Shown piece by piece: positions 1 to 6,769 of a stretch of DNA of 18,002 nt. Made by a program: the position numbers and the translations under genes. Position 1 is the first letter of the stretch, and each line of letters starts with the position of its first letter. The DNA comes from Verrucomicrobia bacterium 12-59-8 (GTDB taxonomy: Bacteria > Verrucomicrobiota > Verrucomicrobiae > Verrucomicrobiales > Verrucomicrobiaceae). Where the stretch lies: the NCBI GenBank assembly GCA_002279765.1, contig NCCR01000146.1, forward strand, positions 1 to 18,002, read 5' to 3'. The notes beneath the pieces are model-generated. The model made no database searches. It was given only the letters and a program-made list of their open reading frames with translations, and had not been told where the DNA came from.

Positions 1-2
1 CA

Positions 3-935
3 CAGGCCGTCAGCATGGTGGAGGCGGGTGGAGATGCCTCGAAGGTCAAAGCCGTGCTCAAGCCGTTGCATCTGATGTTGATCGGGGCGGCGGTGATTGT
101 CATTGGCATTGTGCTCAGCATGATGTTCAGAGCCGCGCCTGTCCCGGAGGCACCTCGGAAGCAGGGTGTCGCCACCTCCATTCCTAGTGCTGATGAACCA
201 GAGCAACAGCCTGAGAAGACGAAAGGGAAAGAGCCAGCCAAGAGTGCGGAATCAATCGTGGGGGTGCCCGTGGTTGAGCCGGAAATGAAACGGCGGGAAC
301 CTGCACCCAAGGTCGAAAAGATGACTGTCGTGGTGCCCGCGCCTGCTCCGCCACCACCGCCCGTGCCAGCGGTCATGCCGCCTGTTGCTCCTGTGACACC
401 ACCGCCGGAAACACCGCTGGAGGCGATCCAACGGCTCGAAGAACGTGATCCTGAACTGGCGCGGCTGGTTGCTGATTTCGGTGCGGAATGGTCAGCCAAT
501 CCCGAGACCAATGTAGAGTCGGAAATGCAGGACCTGGCTGACAAATACATACCCGCTCTGCAACGCAGCCTGAGCGGTGTGGTGCTGCAGCAGCGTGATT
601 TTGTGCTGAGCGAAATTTCCCAGATTGCGAATCATGAGCCGTTGGGAGAGCCCGATCTGCTCTGGCCTGCCGTGCTCAAGACTCTGCGCAAAGCCTACGA
701 CGCACAGCGTGAGGCGATTCAGGGAAGGGCTGGCATGGCTGAGCAGAAAATGCGTGCGGCGCAGGGCGAGCGAGTGCTGCAAAAGGCCCGTGAGCGCGCC
801 GCAGCAGGCAAGGTGGAGGCGGCAAAGCTTGCTGAAGTCGTGGCTGCGGAACTGGCGAAACTCAAGACGGCCCCTTCACTGAAGGCATTGAAGCAAAACG
901 CGGCTGGCTCAAAGGCCGCAGAGCCCATTCATTGA
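3..935 (+). CDS. C-terminal part of a membrane-anchored protein, probably a Ser/Thr kinase paralogue (5' end outside window)
   Basis: The frame is open to the left window edge, so the ATG at 15 is probably internal and the gene begins upstream. What is visible is one transmembrane segment (about bases 70-130), a Pro/Ala-rich linker (about 325-415), and a charged alpha-helical C-terminus. Two stretches match the C-terminus of the kinase at 1005-2510: a LExxDxELARLVxxF-type motif (about 418-490) and an AExVAAELAKLxxAPSLKALxQ motif (about 831-896). Between them this protein has roughly 90 extra residues that the neighbour lacks. Because the neighbour is kinase domain, linker, transmembrane helix and this same tail, the missing N-terminus is probably a cytoplasmic kinase domain; that is inference. 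The tail would then lie outside the cytoplasmic membrane. The gene lies 69 bp upstream of the next kinase on the same strand, so the two may be co-transcribed. Confidence 0.75.
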   Translation, partial: QAVSMVEAGGDASKVKAVLKPLHLMLIGAAVIVIGIVLSMMFRAAPVPEAPRKQGVATSIPSADEPEQQPEKTKGKEPAKSAESIVGVPVVEPEMKRREPAPKVEKMTVVVPAPAPPPPPVPAVMPPVAPVTPPPETPLEAIQRLEERDPELARLVADFGAEWSANPETNVESEMQDLADKYIPALQRSLSGVVLQQRDFVLSEISQIANHEPLGEPDLLWPAVLKTLRKAYDAQREAIQGRAGMAEQKMRAAQGERVLQKARERAAAGKVEAAKLAEVVAAELAKLKTAPSLKALKQNAAGSKAAEPIH

Positions 936-1004
936 CAGTCGTTTACGGGACGTAATAGCCAAGATTTTTTCTCGCGGCGTGAGCTGCTGCGGGTATGAAG
1001 CTTA

Positions 1005-2510
1005 ATGCCCGAAGAACCCACTCCCAACGAAGAGCCTTCGTTTGATGTCCCTAGCCTTGAGGCAATGGACGCTTACCTGCCGCAGTTTAATTTTGAAATA
1101 TTAGCGGCATGCGGCGGTATGGGCGCTGTGTACAGGGCCTATCAGGAGAGCCTTGACCGGCGAGTGGCGGTCAAGATTTTACCACCGGAATTTGGGGCTG
1201 AAAAAGAATTCACCGACCGTTTCAAGGTGGAGGCACGCGCGATGGCGAAGCTGAATCACACCAACATCGTGGGGGTGTACGACTTCGGCATCACAGCCGG
1301 AGGGCATTTGTATCTGGTGATGGAATGGATCGAAGGGCAGTCGCTGCACGATCTCATTCACAAGGGGAATCTTTCTCTGCGCAAGGCGACGAATCTGGCC
1401 ATGCAGTTGTGTGAGGCGCTGACCTTTGCGCATGAGCACCAGATCATTCATCGCGACATCAAGCCGGGCAACATCATGGTCAATGACAGCGACCATGTGA
1501 AGGTGGCGGACTTTGGACTGGCGCGGCCAGTCTCCGACGAAGCGGAGCAGGAGAATCCCTTTGGCACGCCGGATTATGCCGCTCCGGAGATTCGTGGTGG
1601 CAGCGTGGTGGACCATCGGGTGGACATTTACGCCGCAGGTGTGGTGCTCTATGAGATGCTAACTGGCACGATCCCGGGGGAGCCGCGGCGCTCGGTCACG
1701 GAGTTTGCCAAAATATCGACGCGGTGGGATAGCATCGTCGCCAAAGCCATGGACCCCGATCCGGAGAAGCGGTATCAGGAAGCGGGTGAGCTTCGTGCGC
1801 ACATCAATGTGGCGATGAAGCAGGCGGCGGAGCCTGGAGAGGTTCCGGGCGATGTGATGGCCATTGATCTAGGCATAGGCATGGGAACAGCCTCGAGAGC
1901 AGGCATGGGTGGGGGCTTGGGTTCGGGCTTGCGTTTGGGGGCAGGCTCGGGTGCGGCAGCCCCTGCTGCACCGGTCGTACGCGCACCGGGACCGAGTATG
2001 CCGCGTGCGCCAGGTGTGCGTGCTCCGGGAGCGCGCGCGCCCGGTGTGGTGGAGAAAAAGAAAGCTGCTCCGCCGCAAAAGCCGGCTGTTGGAATGACGT
2101 CTCAGCAGCAACAGCTTATGCTGGTCATCGGGGTGGTGGCTGCGGTGGTGCTTGGGTTTTTGGCATTGATCTTCTGGCCATCTTCCAAGAGTGCGTCAGG
2201 CAGCTCGTCTGCCAGCGCCCAGGCCACGCCGGATGAAATTCATGAGGTGATGCAAAAACTGGAGCAGAATGATGCCGAGCTGGCGAGGCTGGTGAACTCG
2301 TTTGCCCAAGACTGGGCGGCTGCGGGAGCGGATCAAAATCCCACCTCGCCCGTCGCTGAAAAACTGCGTGCTGCGCAGAATGCTGCGGTGGTGGCAAAGG
2401 CCAAGGAGCGCTTCGAGGCGGCGCGGCGTGCCGAGATTGTGGCTGCAGAGCTGGCGAAACTGAATGTGGCACCATCGTTAAAGGCGCTCAGGCAGGCAGC
2501 CGAAAGATAA
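1005..2510 (+). CDS. Transmembrane Hanks-type Ser/Thr protein kinase
   Basis: Phosphorylates Ser/Thr residues of unknown target proteins. The kinase domain covers about residues 28-270. It has a glycine loop ending GGMGAVY (37-43), the ATP-binding Lys57 in VAVK, helix-C Glu76, the catalytic loop HRDIKPGN (149-156, Asp151), DFG (169-171) and APE (193-195), so it should be active. The first Gly of the GxGxxG loop is Ala35, a mild departure. A Gly/Ala/Pro-rich linker with repeated RAPG units follows (about 290-350), then one transmembrane helix (about 370-391). The roughly 110-residue outer tail has no recognised sensor fold. It shares two motifs with the tail of the protein just upstream (411-437 and 476-497). 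The start at 1005 leaves a typical short lead into the kinase fold; no strong Shine-Dalgarno site is visible. A terminator follows directly. Target and stimulus cannot be read from the sequence. Confidence 0.93.
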   Translation: MPEEPTPNEEPSFDVPSLEAMDAYLPQFNFEILAACGGMGAVYRAYQESLDRRVAVKILPPEFGAEKEFTDRFKVEARAMAKLNHTNIVGVYDFGITAGGHLYLVMEWIEGQSLHDLIHKGNLSLRKATNLAMQLCEALTFAHEHQIIHRDIKPGNIMVNDSDHVKVADFGLARPVSDEAEQENPFGTPDYAAPEIRGGSVVDHRVDIYAAGVVLYEMLTGTIPGEPRRSVTEFAKISTRWDSIVAKAMDPDPEKRYQEAGELRAHINVAMKQAAEPGEVPGDVMAIDLGIGMGTASRAGMGGGLGSGLRLGAGSGAAAPAAPVVRAPGPSMPRAPGVRAPGARAPGVVEKKKAAPPQKPAVGMTSQQQQLMLVIGVVAAVVLGFLALIFWPSSKSASGSSSASAQATPDEIHEVMQKLEQNDAELARLVNSFAQDWAAAGADQNPTSPVAEKLRAAQNAAVVAKAKERFEAARRAEIVAAELAKLNVAPSLKALRQAAER

Positions 2511-2548
2511 AAAAGCCGCCACCCGTTGCCGGGTGGCGGCGTGGTTTT
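2509..2548. terminator. Bidirectional rho-independent terminator between convergent genes
   Basis: A perfect 11-bp GC-rich stem (GCCGCCACCCG at 2515-2525 pairing with CGGGTGGCGGC at 2530-2540) encloses a 4-base loop. On the minus strand the stem is followed by six T (complement of A 2509-2514), a textbook terminator for the small Cys-rich gene ending at 2557. On the plus strand it is followed by GTGGTTTT, adequate for the kinase gene ending at 2510. Confidence 0.92.
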
Positions 2549-2556
2549 AGCGGGGG

Positions 2557-2781
2557 TTATTCGGCTTTGCAGCAGTCTTTGCCGCAGGCCTTGCCCTTGT
2601 CTTTGCAGCAGGCGGCGCAACTGTCCTTGCAGCACTTTTCACAGGCCTTGCCGGCGGCAAGAGCGGTGCTGGAGAGGGTGGCGACGGAGGCTGCGGCGAT
2701 GAGCATGAGGATGGTTTTCAGAGCGGTGCTGGAGAGGGTGGCGACGGAGGCTGCGGCGATGAGCATGAGGATGGTTTTCAT
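2557..2781 (-). CDS. Small exported cysteine-rich protein with a duplicated signal peptide
   Basis: A 74-residue protein. Residues 2-21 and 22-41 are the same 20-residue hydrophobic signal-peptide sequence (starting KTILMLIAAA) twice in a row, caused by a perfect 60-bp DNA duplication. The mature part (from about 42, after an Ala-rich cleavage region) is only about 33 residues and has nine Cys in the pattern CxxCC-x3-CxxCC-x6-C-x3-CC, with many Lys. This would suit metal binding or a disulfide-rich structure, but no family was recognised. The ATG at 2781 is chosen because it begins the signal peptide; the frame stays open upstream to 2862 but that extension is not signal-like. There is no clear Shine-Dalgarno site. 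A strong terminator lies directly downstream. It lies 212 bp after another exported Cys-rich gene on the same strand. An unduplicated version would be 54 residues. Confidence 0.8.
   Translation of the reverse strand: MKTILMLIAAASVATLSSTALKTILMLIAAASVATLSSTALAAGKACEKCCKDSCAACCKDKGKACGKDCCKAE
2661..2780. repeat. Perfect 60-bp tandem duplication (2 copies)
   Basis: Bases 2661-2720 and 2721-2780 are identical over all 60 positions. The unit is a multiple of three, so it adds exactly 20 codons in frame to the gene on the minus strand and doubles its signal peptide. The absence of any difference between copies suggests a recent event, active homogenisation, or an assembly artefact. Confidence 0.97.
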
Positions 2782-2824
2782 AGTGTTGGATGTGTTGTGT
2801 TTTGAAGTGCCTGCTTTTAATTTG

Positions 2825-2853
2825 CGGCATGCAGCGCAGGCGTGCGCATGCCG
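2825..2853. repeat. Inverted repeat upstream of the Cys-rich gene, possible operator
   Basis: CGGCATGC (2825-2832) and GCATGCCG (2846-2853) are perfect inverted 8-mers around a 13-base spacer. They lie about 44-72 bp upstream of the start codon of the minus-strand gene at 2781, where a regulator could bind. No T-run follows on either strand, so it is not a standard terminator. A regulatory role is inference from position and symmetry. Confidence 0.45.
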
Positions 2854-2961
2854 GTGTGCCATGGAAGTGGCGTTTGAACTGGCGGTGAGGCCAGACGACC
2901 GGGCAGCCGGTCTAGGTGGCGGCGTGTTTGGTGGCCGCGCGGAAGCGAGTCATTGCCCGGA

Positions 2962-2980
2962 GCGTCTGGCTTCCAGACGC
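2962..2980. repeat. Short perfect hairpin downstream of the 122-residue gene, REP-like
   Basis: GCGTCTGG (2962-2969) and CCAGACGC (2973-2980) form an 8-bp stem with a 3-base loop, starting 13 bp beyond the stop codon of the minus-strand gene at 2994. No U-tract follows, so it is at best a weak terminator. Its form resembles dispersed palindromic intergenic repeats, and a related-looking hairpin occurs at 12459-12475. Confidence 0.5.
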
Positions 2981-2993
2981 GTGGCGCGTGGCT

Positions 2994-3362
2994 TCAAATC
3001 AAGAGGGCACAATGCCGCGTGTAGAGCGGCGGCGCGTGCAAGGGCGGCCCGTGGTCGTGACGTGGCGCGTGATTGGCTAAAGCCTCTGGGGTGAGGCTGA
3101 GAGGGGAAAGGGCGTGCCAGATGGGTTCAGCCAGCAGCTTTAAAGCGGGGGCTGGGGTGGTGACGAAGGTGGCGGCGACATCGCGCGCGGTTTCGTGTTT
3201 GGCGCAGGGGCAGGTTGGTTCCTGGGAATGCTCGGAGGCGGAGTGCTGCTTTTTAGCGCAGCAGCTGGCGGCCTCTTGCTGCTGGGGAGCCGTGATGCAG
3301 CACCAGCACATCGGGAGGCCGATGCAGAGGGTGAGGATCAGGGCTGTGAGGCGGGCAATCAT
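2994..3362 (-). CDS. Small exported Cys/His-rich protein of unknown function
   Basis: A 122-residue protein that starts with a hydrophobic signal-like segment (about 1-24) itself containing Cys13, Cys19, Cys21 and Cys22. More Cys follow as a CC pair (34-35) and a CPC (51-53), with one near the end (118). The C-terminal third is rich in His and Pro (about 98-117) and ends with a short hydrophobic tail. No family was recognised. Clusters of Cys and His in a short exported protein suggest metal binding or metal-stress sensing, which is inference only. It lies upstream of, and on the same strand as, the even more Cys-rich protein at 2557-2781. The antisense strand is also open here, but the signal-like start and Cys pattern favour this strand. 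No clear ribosome-binding site precedes the ATG. Confidence 0.6.
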   Translation of the reverse strand: MIARLTALILTLCIGLPMCWCCITAPQQQEAASCCAKKQHSASEHSQEPTCPCAKHETARDVAATFVTTPAPALKLLAEPIWHALSPLSLTPEALANHAPRHDHGPPLHAPPLYTRHCALLI

Positions 3363-3450
3363 AGGATGTACTCAGATAGTAATACGCTGGCAAACGTTCA
3401 ATGGTTGCCAGCCATCACTGTGCCGCTCCTGCTCCCGATTGTGCAGTCGC

Positions 3451-4608
3451 TCAGCGGAAGCTCTTCGCAAAGTCGTCGGAGGTGGCTTTGGCGACGACTT
3501 TGGTTTTTTGGAAGGTGGATTGTTCGCCTTTTTCCTTGAGGATGGTTTCGTAGTCGGCGGAGGACATGGGGAGTTCGATGGTTTTGTCCTGCCAGGTGGA
3601 GAGGAGGATGGCGTTGGCGAGTTCGACGCTGTGGAGGCCTTCGGCGGCGGGGGAGAGGAGTTTCTCGCCTTTGAGGATGGCGTTGGTGAAGTTTTGGAGG
3701 ATCTCGATGTGCTGGCCGCCGGCTTGATCGACGTGGATGTCCATGTGCCAGCTTTCGGGCATGGCGAAGGCGGCTTCGGCTTCCATGCAGAACTTGCTCA
3801 TGGGCTGGCGATTGCGCTGGAAGTGGATGCGGGTGCCGTCGGTGACGGTGAGGCGGCCCTGCTCGGCGGAGATTTCGAGCTTGTTGATGCCCGGGGCTTC
3901 GCCGGTGCTGGTGACGAAGGTGGCGGTGGTGCCGTTGTCATACTGCATGACGGCGGTGACATCGTCCTCGACTTCGATTTCATGGAGGCGGCCGAACTGG
4001 CAGAAGCCGCGCACCTTTTGAGGCATGCCGAAGAGCCACTGGAAGAGGTCAAGATTGTGCGGGCACTGGTTCATGAGGACGCCGCCGCCTTCGCCTTTCC
4101 AGGTGCCGCGCCAGCCGCCGGTGGCGTAGTAGTAGTTGGTGCGGAACCAGTTGGTGACTTCCCAGTGGACGCGGCGGACGGCACCGAGCTCGCCGCTGTC
4201 GATGAGGTCTTTGACCTTCTTGAAGCAGGCGTTGGTGCGCATGTTGAACATGGCGGCGAAGATTTTATTTTTGTCCGTGTGGGCGGCGATGAGGCGCTCG
4301 CAGTCGGCTTTGTGGACGGAAATGGGCTTCTCAACGAGCACGTGGAGGCCGGCCTGAAGGGCTGCGATGCCGATGGTGGTGTGGCTGAAGTGGGGGGTGC
4401 AGATGAGGATGGCGTCGATGTGACCGCTGCGCATCATGAGGTTGACGTCGGTGAAGGCTTTTTCGCCCTCGATGAGGTTCGGCAGGGTGCCGACGCTCTC
4501 GCACAAGGAGGTGACGCGCAGGCCGGGAATCTTGCCTGCGCGAATGTTTGCAAGGTGTGCCTTGCCCATGTTTCCAAGCCCAACGATGCCAAGTCTGACG
4601 GTTTCCAT
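3451..4608 (-). CDS. Gfo/Idh/MocA family oxidoreductase, cytoplasmic
   Basis: A 385-residue NAD(P)-dependent oxidoreductase of the glucose-fructose oxidoreductase/inositol dehydrogenase family. The N-terminal Rossmann domain shows the dinucleotide-binding GLGNMG (10-15). The family EKP motif is at 93-95, with Lys94 the usual catalytic or substrate-contact residue. The second domain has GGGVLMNQCPHNLDLFQW (174-191), whose His184 fits the conserved active-site His. Length is typical. No signal peptide, so it should act in the cytoplasm on a sugar, sugar acid or cyclitol; the substrate cannot be told from the sequence. It is divergent from a second, exported family member, with 80 bp between start codons. 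In that gap TTGACC (4642-4637) and TAGTCT (4620-4615), 16 bp apart on the minus strand, could be a weak promoter with almost no leader. Confidence 0.93.
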   Translation of the reverse strand: METVRLGIVGLGNMGKAHLANIRAGKIPGLRVTSLCESVGTLPNLIEGEKAFTDVNLMMRSGHIDAILICTPHFSHTTIGIAALQAGLHVLVEKPISVHKADCERLIAAHTDKNKIFAAMFNMRTNACFKKVKDLIDSGELGAVRRVHWEVTNWFRTNYYYATGGWRGTWKGEGGGVLMNQCPHNLDLFQWLFGMPQKVRGFCQFGRLHEIEVEDDVTAVMQYDNGTTATFVTSTGEAPGINKLEISAEQGRLTVTDGTRIHFQRNRQPMSKFCMEAEAAFAMPESWHMDIHVDQAGGQHIEILQNFTNAILKGEKLLSPAAEGLHSVELANAILLSTWQDKTIELPMSSADYETILKEKGEQSTFQKTKVVAKATSDDFAKSFR

Positions 4609-4688
4609 GGCCCGAGACTAGCGGGGCGGGTGGAACGGTCAAGCGACTCAACAGTTGCGCTTTCACCCCCCAGCCTGCATTTTATGCC

Positions 4689-5774
4689 ATGCGACCGACC
4701 CGCCGTCTCCGAGATCTGCTCATCCCCGTCATGGGATGTCTGGTGGCGCTGCTCAGCAATCCTCTCATGGCAGACGACCTTCGCATTGGCATCATCGGTC
4801 TCGACACTTCGCATTCGGAACAGTTCACACTGCGCCTAAACGATCCCGCGAACCCCAATCACATTCCAGGTGCGCGGGTTGTGGTGGCCTTTCCCGGGGG
4901 CAGCCCAGACATTGAAGAGAGCAAGACGCGCATTGAGGGCTTCACGGCTACCGTGCGCGACAAGTTTGGCGTGCGCATCGTCGGCAGTGTGGAGGAGGCC
5001 TGCAAAGACGTGGACGCCGTCCTGCTGCTCAGCCTTGAAGGCCGCCCGAGAATGGAACAGATGAGGCAGATCATTGCCGCTGGCAAGCCGGTCTTCATGG
5101 ACAAGCCGGTGGCCGCCTCTCTCAAGGACGTCGTGGAAATTTACAAGCTTGCCGCAGCAGCTCAGGTGCCCGTGTTTAGCGCCTCTGCTATGCGCTGGTA
5201 TCCCGGTGTGCTCGAAGTCGCCAATGCCGAGCCGACGCCGGCGCGCAGCGTCATCTCTTACGGCCCGGCGCATGTGCTGCCGTTCCACCCCGATCTGTTC
5301 TTTTACGGCATTCATCCGACGGAGGCGCTCTTCACCGTCATGGGCTCCGGCTGCCTCTCCGTCATCCGCACCACCACGCCGTCCGAATCCGTCGTCACGG
5401 GTCTTTGGGTCGAGGGGCGCACTGGTACGCTGCTTGCTATTCATGAAGGTGCGATGGCCTACAAGCTCATCCGTTTCGGTGACAAGCAAATCACCGAACA
5501 GAAGTCCGAGGGCGATTACACCCCGATGCTGCGCGAAATCGTCAAATTTTTCCAGACCAAGCAGCCACCCGTCTCACCCAAGGAGACGCTCGAAATCTAC
5601 GCCTTCATGGCAGCTGCTGAGGAGAGCAAGCACCGCGATGGAGCCCGAGTCACCCTGCGTGAGGTCATGGTCAAAGCCGGTGCTCCCGAGGCCTGGCTGC
5701 CCGAGGATGGCAAAGCCAGGCCCGCAGCCCCCAAATCGGTGCCCAAGGGGCTGCCCAAGCCAGGCGCTTCGTGA
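4689..5774 (+). CDS. Exported Gfo/Idh/MocA-like oxidoreductase
   Basis: A 361-residue protein. The N-terminus is a signal peptide: basic residues at 2-8, hydrophobic stretch about 10-26, probable cleavage after PLMA (25-28). The Rossmann fold starts at once with LRIGIIGLDTSH (31-42), which replaces the usual GxGxxG end with a Ser-His pair. DKP at 138-140 corresponds to the family E/DKP motif, and FYGIHPTE (205-212) holds the equivalent of the second-domain His (His209). The C-terminal tail is Pro/Lys-rich. It is probably a periplasmic or secreted member of the family with an atypical nucleotide-binding loop, so its cofactor use and activity are uncertain. It is divergent from the cytoplasmic paralogue at 3451-4608 and convergent with yicC, whose stop codon is only 5 bp away; no terminator hairpin fits between them. 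Confidence 0.9.
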   Translation: MRPTRRLRDLLIPVMGCLVALLSNPLMADDLRIGIIGLDTSHSEQFTLRLNDPANPNHIPGARVVVAFPGGSPDIEESKTRIEGFTATVRDKFGVRIVGSVEEACKDVDAVLLLSLEGRPRMEQMRQIIAAGKPVFMDKPVAASLKDVVEIYKLAAAAQVPVFSASAMRWYPGVLEVANAEPTPARSVISYGPAHVLPFHPDLFFYGIHPTEALFTVMGSGCLSVIRTTTPSESVVTGLWVEGRTGTLLAIHEGAMAYKLIRFGDKQITEQKSEGDYTPMLREIVKFFQTKQPPVSPKETLEIYAFMAAAEESKHRDGARVTLREVMVKAGAPEAWLPEDGKARPAAPKSVPKGLPKPGAS

Positions 5775-5779
5775 GCTGA

Positions 5780-6661
5780 TCACTCCGCGTTTTGTACCTG
5801 CTCGCGAATTTTCTCCAGTTCCGTCTTGGCGGTGACGACGTGGTGAGCGATCTCAGCGTTGTTGCACTTTGAACCCATCGTGTTGAACTCGCGAAAAAAC
5901 TCCTGCAGCAGGAAATCCAGGCTGCGTCCGGCAGGGGTGCCGCTGGCAAGATAGGAGCGGAACTGCTGCACATGACTCGCGGCGCGGGTGAGCTCCTCGG
6001 AGATGTCCGTGCGGTCCGCAAACAGCGCGATTTCTTTGACCAGCCGCTCGTCATCCAGCGGCAGCGGCAGCCCGGCATCCTCCAGCCGCTGGCGCAGCAC
6101 CTTGCGCTGGTGCTCAGGGACGGTGGCGGCTTTGGCGCGGATCGACTCCAGCAGGGATTCAATCATTGCAAGCCGTGCTTCGATGTCACTGAGGAGGCTG
6201 GTGCCTTCCGTGCTGCGCATGGTGTTCAATTGCTTCAGCGCGGCAGCCAGTGCCTCATGCACGGAGGGCCAGGCGTCCTCGTTGGCGATCTCCGTCTGTG
6301 CCTGCGTGATCACACCGGGCAGGCGGGTGATGTCTGTCAGTGAAATCTGCGGCGGAATGTCCAGTTTCAACGCCAGGGCGTGCATGGCGTGGTAATAATG
6401 CGCCGCAAGTTCCTGATCGACGTGTACCGCATCGGCACCCGCCGCTCCTGCTTCCTTGCGCACCGCCACATTGACGCGCCCGCGTGAAACCGCCGCAGAA
6501 ACCTCGGTGCGTACCGCGTTTTCCAGCTCGGCAAGTTCACGCGGCAGATTCACTGCCACTTCGAGTTGCTTGCGGTTCACGGAACTGCATTCCACGCTCC
6601 ACGTCACGCCGGAGCGCTGTGCTTCGCCCCGTCCAAATCCTGTCATGCTTTTCATGGCCAT
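5780..6661 (-). CDS. yicC: YicC family endoribonuclease
   Basis: A 293-residue protein close to the 287 residues of E. coli YicC. It starts with the family signature KSMTGFGRG (4-12) and an N-terminal YicC domain. The conserved C-terminal DUF1732 region includes LVKEIALFADRTDISEEL, GRSLDFLLQEFFREFNTMGSK and the closing NAEIAHHVVTAKTELEKIREQVQN. E. coli YicC is reported to be an endoribonuclease acting on small RNAs; the same role here is inferred from family. The start at 6661 (MAMKSM) is preferred over the open extension to 6985 because homologues begin right at this motif; the ATG at 6655 (MKSM) is equally plausible. The gene is divergent from parB with 108 bp between start codons. Confidence 0.93.
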   Translation of the reverse strand: MAMKSMTGFGRGEAQRSGVTWSVECSSVNRKQLEVAVNLPRELAELENAVRTEVSAAVSRGRVNVAVRKEAGAAGADAVHVDQELAAHYYHAMHALALKLDIPPQISLTDITRLPGVITQAQTEIANEDAWPSVHEALAAALKQLNTMRSTEGTSLLSDIEARLAMIESLLESIRAKAATVPEHQRKVLRQRLEDAGLPLPLDDERLVKEIALFADRTDISEELTRAASHVQQFRSYLASGTPAGRSLDFLLQEFFREFNTMGSKCNNAEIAHHVVTAKTELEKIREQVQNAE

Positions 6662-6769
6662 CAGATGGAGCGAGAATTGACTTTGGTAAAGTCTTGGAAT
6701 GTGGCCGCCGCACATTCGGCGCGATTCCAATTTGCATCGTCCCCTGTACTCCCTAGTCTCGCTCTCCCT

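Noticed and set aside
943..970. Possible terminator after the first gene: TTACG/CGTAA stem and a later T6 run
   Set aside because: The stem is only 5 bp, AT-containing, and separated from the T-run by 9 bases, so it does not meet the usual form. Read-through into the kinase gene is as likely.
2567..3094. 175-codon plus-strand open frame over the small Cys-rich genes
   Set aside because: Minus-strand frames have signal peptides, patterned Cys and a matching terminator; the plus-strand frame has none of these.
3073..4839. 588-codon open frame on the plus strand, antisense to the Gfo/Idh oxidoreductase
   Set aside because: It is a GC-driven antisense frame. Its product is a Gly/Val/Ala/Asp-rich sequence with no domain, while the minus strand encodes a clear Gfo/Idh/MocA enzyme.
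6566..6769. Upstream in-frame extension of parB
   Set aside because: It overlaps yicC, and ParB homologues begin at the MAK-x-GKGLGAL motif at 6770.
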